A DNA stretch of 64,000 nt from Fasciolopsis buskii (Eukaryota; Platyhelminthes; Trematoda; Plagiorchiida; Fasciolidae): NCBI GenBank assembly GCA_008360955.1, contig LUCM01002436.1:156237-220236 (forward strand), in the 5' to 3' direction. Shown here piece after piece: positions 58,840 through 64,000 of this stretch. The notes below the pieces were generated by a model. That model was not told where the DNA came from and did no database searches. It was given only the letters and a program-made list of their open reading frames with translations. A program made the translations under genes and the position numbers. Numbering within the stretch: the stretch's first letter is position 1; each line of letters begins with the position of its first letter.

Positions 58840-59160
58840 GGACTTTCAAATCATTTGTTAAAGTGTGACAGTTATTCACCCCTCCAAAATATGACCGAAA
58901 CTAATCTGACCCCGAACACTACCGTAGGAGCAATCCCCGTTCGCCTGATGAACCACGCTCTGTGTGTGTGTGTGTGTGCACAAAAACGCCTAGTCCAGAC
59001 ACATCAATTGCCCTGACCGAAAACTGTACGATAGACGATCCCCGATAGCATGTGTGTGATGGAAGAAACCGAAAGAGAATGACACACACCATTAGATAGT
59101 GAGTAAAGAACTCCACATCACATTACATCACACCACCTTATGAAATGACAACTAACAAAT
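58840..59160 (+). mobile_element. Penelope-like 3' end, opposite orientation to the 55-kb PLE
   Basis: From about 58893 the plus strand is the near-identical reverse complement of 55375-55150: CCCGAACACTACCGTAGGAG, the TG microsatellite (58961-58978), and GATAGCATGTGTGTGATGGA. Just upstream TTTGTTAAAGTGTGACAG aligns with the C-terminal coding end of the endonuclease, so this is a 3' remnant. Divergence rises after 59070. Confidence 0.85.
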
Positions 59161-59321
59161 TGTTAAACATCGATCATGAGCCCAGTCGACAGTCAACGAA
59201 CTCTACAATGTTCACCTATATGATCCGCAACATCGTGCTTAGGAGCCACTGAAAATGACCCTTTGCTTTCAATTGCAACCGAGTGCCACATCTTGTGGAG
59301 AACTCAGGTAAACCGTTCAGA

Positions 59322-59455
59322 GCATGCCCGGCTAGCTTAATAGCTAAGACATTCGTCGCAATCGTTCGTCCCGTACGCGGTGATTCCTACCCAGAATGAA
59401 ACAGCTGTACCGTAGTGTTGTGAGTTACCTACTGTCGAGCAGATGGCTAATATCA
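59322..59455 (+). repeat. tRNA-derived SINE (hammerhead family), plus-strand copy
   Basis: The head reads GCCCGGCTAGCTTAATAGCT, then ACATTCGTCG and a degraded B-box region CCCGTACGCGGTGATTCC. AGAATGAAACAGCTGTACCG, which holds the GAAAC element, follows. The CTGATGA half is missing here. Confidence 0.55.
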
Positions 59456-59545
59456 CGTGATGAATAATTTCGTGAATTCCAAGTCTGTAATAAGAGAAAC
59501 TGAATAAACCAAAACGAGTAAAGTAGAAACACTGCTAATCAAAGA

Positions 59546-59728
59546 TTGAAATTTTTGAAACAAAAAAGTGTAATTGATTTGATCATGTTCGAAAGAATTA
59601 GACTTGCTAGCACAACAACTCCAAGACTGTATGGATTGTCAAAAATCCACAAAATATCTGCCAAGTTTAGCCCACCTTCGACATGTGCAAATTACCGTAC
59701 CACGTCATGGCGAAGTGGAGTTGGTTAG
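59546..59728 (+). pseudogene. PLE reverse transcriptase fragment, early motif
   Basis: The frame contains IRLASTTTPRLYGLSKIHK, matching the PLE RT motif LRPTGS..PR.YGLPKIHK. The rest of the RT is absent. It lies about 400 bases downstream of the plus-strand PLE 3' end, with a SINE between, and is probably a separate insertion. Confidence 0.7.
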
Positions 59729-59799
59729 ATTACTAATGACAAAATACAGCTTGGAAGACGCTTTCTACTGACAGACTGAGCGCTGCAAATCAGTGCAAA

Positions 59800-62690
59800 A
59801 GAAAGTAAGGCGCTCGCCCTTTGACTGGTTGCGCTACACTTCAGTATCATCCTATTTCGTTGTTTTGTTGTCGGATATTTGGTTTGATTATGTTCTCCAT
59901 TCGAGGCTACAATCGCTCGGAATTACTTTTGTTCAAAAACCGTATCGGTTCTCAACATATATTGGGATCCCGTATTACCGCACCTCAAAGATCTTATCCA
60001 CTTACAAGAGGCACTCGTGCTGGTTGGCAGGCAGCCCTTAAATGCACCCTTCCAGCCAAAATGTCCATTCCGGCTGTGTTGAATACCAATACCCGCTCTC
60101 CGTTTACGAAAACGTCGGATCTGTCCCTCACACTTCAATCACCGATCCATGTTCACACGTGCGTCATCTGCATGCTAGAATCGTGGCTATAGATGGATAT
60201 CACTGATTCACTCGTGTGGATAGAGAGCTTCAGACTCCATCGGCAGGACAGAGTTTCGGACAAGAAGAAGACTGGAGGCGGTGTGGCAACATAAATAGAC
60301 TCCTTCTGGTCTAAAAAGTTCGAAGCTATTTATAGGTACGAAATCGACTGTCTCGTGACAGTGTCATCCTAGATGTTCTCACCATAGGAGTACTATCATA
60401 ACGAGCGTATACATAACCCGTCTTAGCTCGTAACACAACATGGCATCTTTTCTACTCTTCTAGGATTTATTGTTCCTCTTCTTGAGGATAATCTGCATAT
60501 TATTTTGAGTAATTTCAATCGTGCATCTACCCTACCACTGACTGTGTTTAGTTTGACTGAACACAAGTTTGTCCTCCCAGGGGCAGCTTCATTTTGGATA
60601 GAATTATTACCAAACACCCTGATTTATTTTCCATGAAACTGCGTGCTTCAATTTCAAGTAACAATCACTGTCTGCTTCTGTTAAGGCCCAAGATGTGCTC
60701 TCAGTCGGCCTTCAGTTACTTCAGGCGAACAAATTAAATCCGAGTTCGCCTCCGTAACCTTTTACACAACAACCTTATTTTTCCTCAGATATCCCTTTCA
60801 CTCGCATCTACCTGTTTCTCTTTTGAACCCCTGCTCAATATCAATGTCAAACCTTTCACAGAACCGGTCAACGCATTCTTTGATATTTGTTGCCTCTCAG
60901 AAACACCGTTCGTCTCAAATGGCCGTATCTCCACCCAGAAATTAAAAACTTTATGAAGATGCTAGAAGCACTTCTATAACTATCGTAATAACTCAAGCGT
61001 ACCGTATACTTCCAACCCAATAAAAGCTGAAATCAAACGCGTCGACATGACATTCGTCAGCCAACTCCTCAGTTGTAACAACAATCGATTCCTATGGCAG
61101 GCATTCGACTGTTGTGTTGGAAGCAGAAGAAGCATACGAAAACTTCTGCGGATGTCGACAACGTCAGTCGTGCTCACATCCATTCTTCCACTTATACTCC
61201 GGCCATACTTGATCAGGGTGATGATACGACAGTTACAGGTTTTTCTAGAGAAAAGGTGATCGATCTTCTGCGTACCACTAAAATTGTCGCAGGGGTTGGT
61301 ATTGATAGTCTGTCCTCAACTCCTTTAAGGCATGGTGCTGTGGCGCTGACGGATGCACTTACCTCTCTGATATACTCATCGATAATCTCGGCTTCCATTT
61401 GTGACTGTTGGAGACCTGTCACTATTATTCCCATCCCTAAATCTAGCACTTCTATTATTTTGGCAAAACGTTTTCGCCCCATCGCCTAAACATCTTCTAG
61501 TCTTAAACTGACGGAGCGTGCTCTACTTAAACGTCTGAATTCTTCGACGCATTCTCCTGACAACCCTTTTCAGTTTGCTTATAAATCTAACAGCTTCACT
61601 TTGGACGCTGTCGCTTCCCTCACTCACTACCTTTGCAAGTCCTTAAACGCATCAATGAAATCTGTGCGCTGCGCCCTTCTAGGCAATTCGTCGGCATTCG
61701 ATTCGGTTCCACGGTCTCTTCTACTTCACAAACTAGAAACATTTGGTTGTCCCAGTTCTTTATTAGCATGGCTGTCTGATTAATTTACCAACCAAACCCA
61801 GTACACACGAATGGACGGTAAAACTTCAAAATCGTTGATCAACAACTCAGGAGTGCCTTAGGGTGCTGTTCTTTCAGCGTTTCTCTTCTCTGCTTACATC
61901 AGCAACTTATCAACTAGCTCACCCTGTCATCTGTTTTAGTATACTGATGATGTTGCCCTCTATCAAGCCTTTTCGAACAACGATGATTTTCAAAGTTTTT
62001 CCAACAACCTATCTTCTGTTGAGGATTTCTCAACACATCTCAACACATCTAAATGTTTTGAAAGTCTGTTCTCTCTCTCGATCAGTCCACCCATCCGAAA
62101 CATCTTCATTTCAGAAACACTTATTGCAGTTGATTCTGTGAAATATCTAGGAGTTACTATTGATAAAAACCTGAGGTGGATTTCTCATATTTCCACCCGT
62201 GTAAAGAATCTCTGACGGTTGTCATTTCAAATCAGGAGGCTTCGACACTACAAGGTGAAAAAAGCACCATCTCCCGATTTGTATAGCGCTGTATTTTAAT
62301 CCTTCTTTACTCTACTCCTGTTATGTTTCCAGGTTTTCTTAAAAATCTTTAAAATTTTTCGCCGCGGGCTATCCATTATTAGCCAGGTGTCTTTCGTACC
62401 ACTAACTGAATCGTCACTTAGTCTATGTGATCAACACTTATCAGCATGTGAGAAGTTTTCTTACAAAGTTCTTTCTGATCTCATGCAACCTCTGCACAAC
62501 GATCTTTCAAAGTGCCGTTCTCATATGTATAAACAATCCGTTTTTCGTTCCATACCGATATGTGACATTACTTATTTTACTCAAAAGTCTATACAACACA
62601 ATACAATAAATCACCAACCACCAACGTGCCGATTGGAGAAACAGTCCATTATCGATATCACCAAAGGCGATGCAACAGTGTGAAATGTTT
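59800..62690 (+). mobile_element. nearly full-length LINE relic (endonuclease and RT)
   Basis: An N-terminal stretch (SYPLTRGTRAGWQAALKCTL, about 59993-60052) leads into the endonuclease: VICMLESWL (60166-60192), SFRLHRQDRVSDKKKTGGG (about 60229-60285). RT follows: IVAGVGIDSLSSTPLRHGA (61287-61343), ICDCWRPVTIIPIPKS, FRPIA, FQFAYKSNSFTLDAVASL, NSSAFDSVPRSLLLHKL (61687-61737) and YTDDVALYQAF (61940-61972). VKYLGVTIDKNLRWISHIST follows near 62137-62200. Both catalytic Asp of motif C are present, but several in-frame stops and frameshifts kill it. The last ORF ends at 62683. Confidence 0.85.
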
Positions 62691-63340
62691 ATCCGTTTAC
62701 ATGATAATACGATAAATGCTATTGTTCTGGAAATAAAATATCCACTTTAAGTTCAATGACCGGATACATTATCAATGAGAGGACGGCCCACAGCCATCGC
62801 TAATCAAAGGAAATGATTTGTATAAATAATAATATGAATGACATTGTGTAAAACATATGAACAGGTAGGCGAAAATCAGCTGTTAAATACACTTAACTAG
62901 GTTCAACCGAACAAATTGTTCAATATGGAGGAGGATGTGGAGGAATTAAAAAATCATCTTGGACATAATTCTAAATTGAAGAGAGAATGGCTCAATAGCG
63001 CGGCAACGTGCAATGGACGGTAGAAACAATTCCCGGATTTTTTTAAAATTTCATAAGGTAAAAAGGATTTTAATTATTTGCCTAACAGAGAAAGCAAATA
63101 AAATATGCACGGCGGATACGACTGGGGGGAAAACTGAGGAAGATTAAAAAATCATCTCCCTCAAAAATCGATATCCGGAACATCGAATGGATCATATGAT
63201 GACGAAGGGTGTAGAAATTTCCGGGAAGGTGATTGTAGAGACGAAGCAAGTGTATACATTTCTTCCATTCCGGCGTGGCAGACTAGTAGAATTAGTACAG
63301 AGAAGAGACAGTCAGTAAGACGTTTGACAACGTCTCCGCG
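62691..63340. other. no recognisable feature
   Basis: AT-rich sequence. Two similar patches (GGAGGATGTGGAGGAATTAA near 62931; GGAAGATTAAAAAATCATCT near 63138) suggest a small local duplication. Confidence 0.3.
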
Positions 63341-63344
63341 TTCT

Positions 63345-63624
63345 CTTTATGCAAAGAGAAATTGCGGTTTCGTTTTATAAATAGAGAATTCTCGGTTATG
63401 CGGAGCAGGAGTTGAAAACCAGAATAGGTCTTATTGTTTGTCAGAAGCATGAACCTGCATAATTTCCTTTGTTTTTCTTTTATAATAGGTAATTTGAAAA
63501 GCACTTAACATTTATCAGAACGACAAGTAAAATGCGAAATTCTCTCTTCGATCTATTCATCGTCGAAGCAGTTGTCCGAAAATGTACTTCTAGACATGTT
63601 CAGTCAAGACTGAGAGATCATCAT
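63345..63624 (-). repeat. inverted-repeat family L, copy flanking an RTE 3' end
   Basis: Reverse complement of 50491-50765. On the minus strand it begins at GATCTCTCAGTCTTGACTG, exactly where the RTE GAT-repeat tail ends. Confidence 0.85.
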
Positions 63625-64000
63625 CATCATCATCATCATCATCGTTCAGCGTTAAACAGCAAGGCAAGCCTCACTGACCACTGCCTTTCCCCCAGAGTTA
63701 CACGTTTATATAAAAAGACTGAATATCCAACGGGAAAAGGGACTGGACCTACACAAGCGGGAAAAGATAAGACACGGCTGCAGCCAACACACGGAACACA
63801 GCCCAACTGTACAAACCCACGTGTTTTCAATCATTCTGATTCGATAGAAAATGACAGCACGATCGCCACTGTTCACGGTTTACTGACATATCCTTCAGTG
63901 TCTACAGCCAGCAAGTCGACGAGTCTTTCGGACCCCAACCACAAAGGCGTGAGATACTTACTTTACCTAATTGTGCTGTGCATTTTCTCATTCCGCGTTG
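63619..64000 (-). mobile_element. RTE-type LINE, 3' end (continues past window)
   Basis: The minus strand encodes GMRKCTAQLGKVSISRLCGW, GPKDSSTCWL, then TLKDMSVNREQWRSCCHFLS and a stop at 63827-63829. This is the same C-terminus as the RTE at 57.9-58.1 kb but better kept, with a single in-frame stop after CWL. A 3' UTR of about 180 bases ends in a run of nine GAT/ATG units (63620-63646), the microsatellite tail typical of RTE elements. The RT core lies beyond the right edge. Confidence 0.85.

Noticed and set aside
1..64000. CRISPR arrays, bacterial operons or prophage
   Set aside because: No short regularly spaced repeats; introns, SINEs and PLE/RTE/CR1 elements show this is animal DNA.

Overview
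The window is eukaryotic draft genome sequence: intron-bearing exon fragments and one 10-N gap sit in a very dense bed of decayed retrotransposons. The element repertoire is Penelope-like elements (PLEs) with GIY-YIG endonucleases, RTE-type and CR1/Jockey-type LINEs, and tRNA-derived SINEs, one family with a hammerhead-like core. This is typical of a flatworm, most probably a digenean trematode with a repeat-rich genome. The taxon is an inference from element families, not from a marker gene. I see no operons, no CRISPR array, no tRNA or rRNA gene, and no complete protein-coding gene.

Host genes appear only as isolated exons. The two best are a Rab geranylgeranyltransferase beta-subunit exon (16771-17024, minus) and an exon of a SAXO/FAM154-like axonemal microtubule protein (39648-39830, plus). 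Two further exons look real but are unnamed: a terminal exon at the left edge (60-260, plus) and a His/Gln/Pro-rich terminal exon (5872-6045, plus). A few weaker exon candidates are listed at low confidence.

Layout. 0-6 kb: unnamed host exons, a PLE endonuclease ORF and two tRNA-Leu-like SINEs. 6.7-10.8 kb: first copy of a 4.1-kb near-identical duplication made of two convergent CR1 relics; its twin is at 26.7-30.8 kb. 11-20 kb: more CR1 relics, an RTE relic, a SINE and the RABGGTB exon. 20-26.6 kb: one LINE endonuclease fragment, otherwise unassigned. 31-39 kb: a CR1 start, two LINEs (one split by a 260-bp insertion) and an RTE relic. 39.6-42 kb: the SAXO-like exon, the assembly gap and a 1.4-kb palindrome. 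42-55 kb: mostly unassigned, with SINEs, a PLE endonuclease relic and a hairpin. 55-64 kb: PLE relics in opposite orientations around an RTE relic, a nearly full-length but dead LINE, and an RTE 3' end at the right edge.

The most informative structures are the duplication with its 27-bp deletion, the palindrome beside the gap plus an older diverged relative, a mobile repeat of about 260 bp that splits LINE reading frames, an RTE 3' junction with a matching RTE-free copy elsewhere in the window, and the hammerhead-like SINE core. All domain calls come from reading translations by eye; no database search was run.
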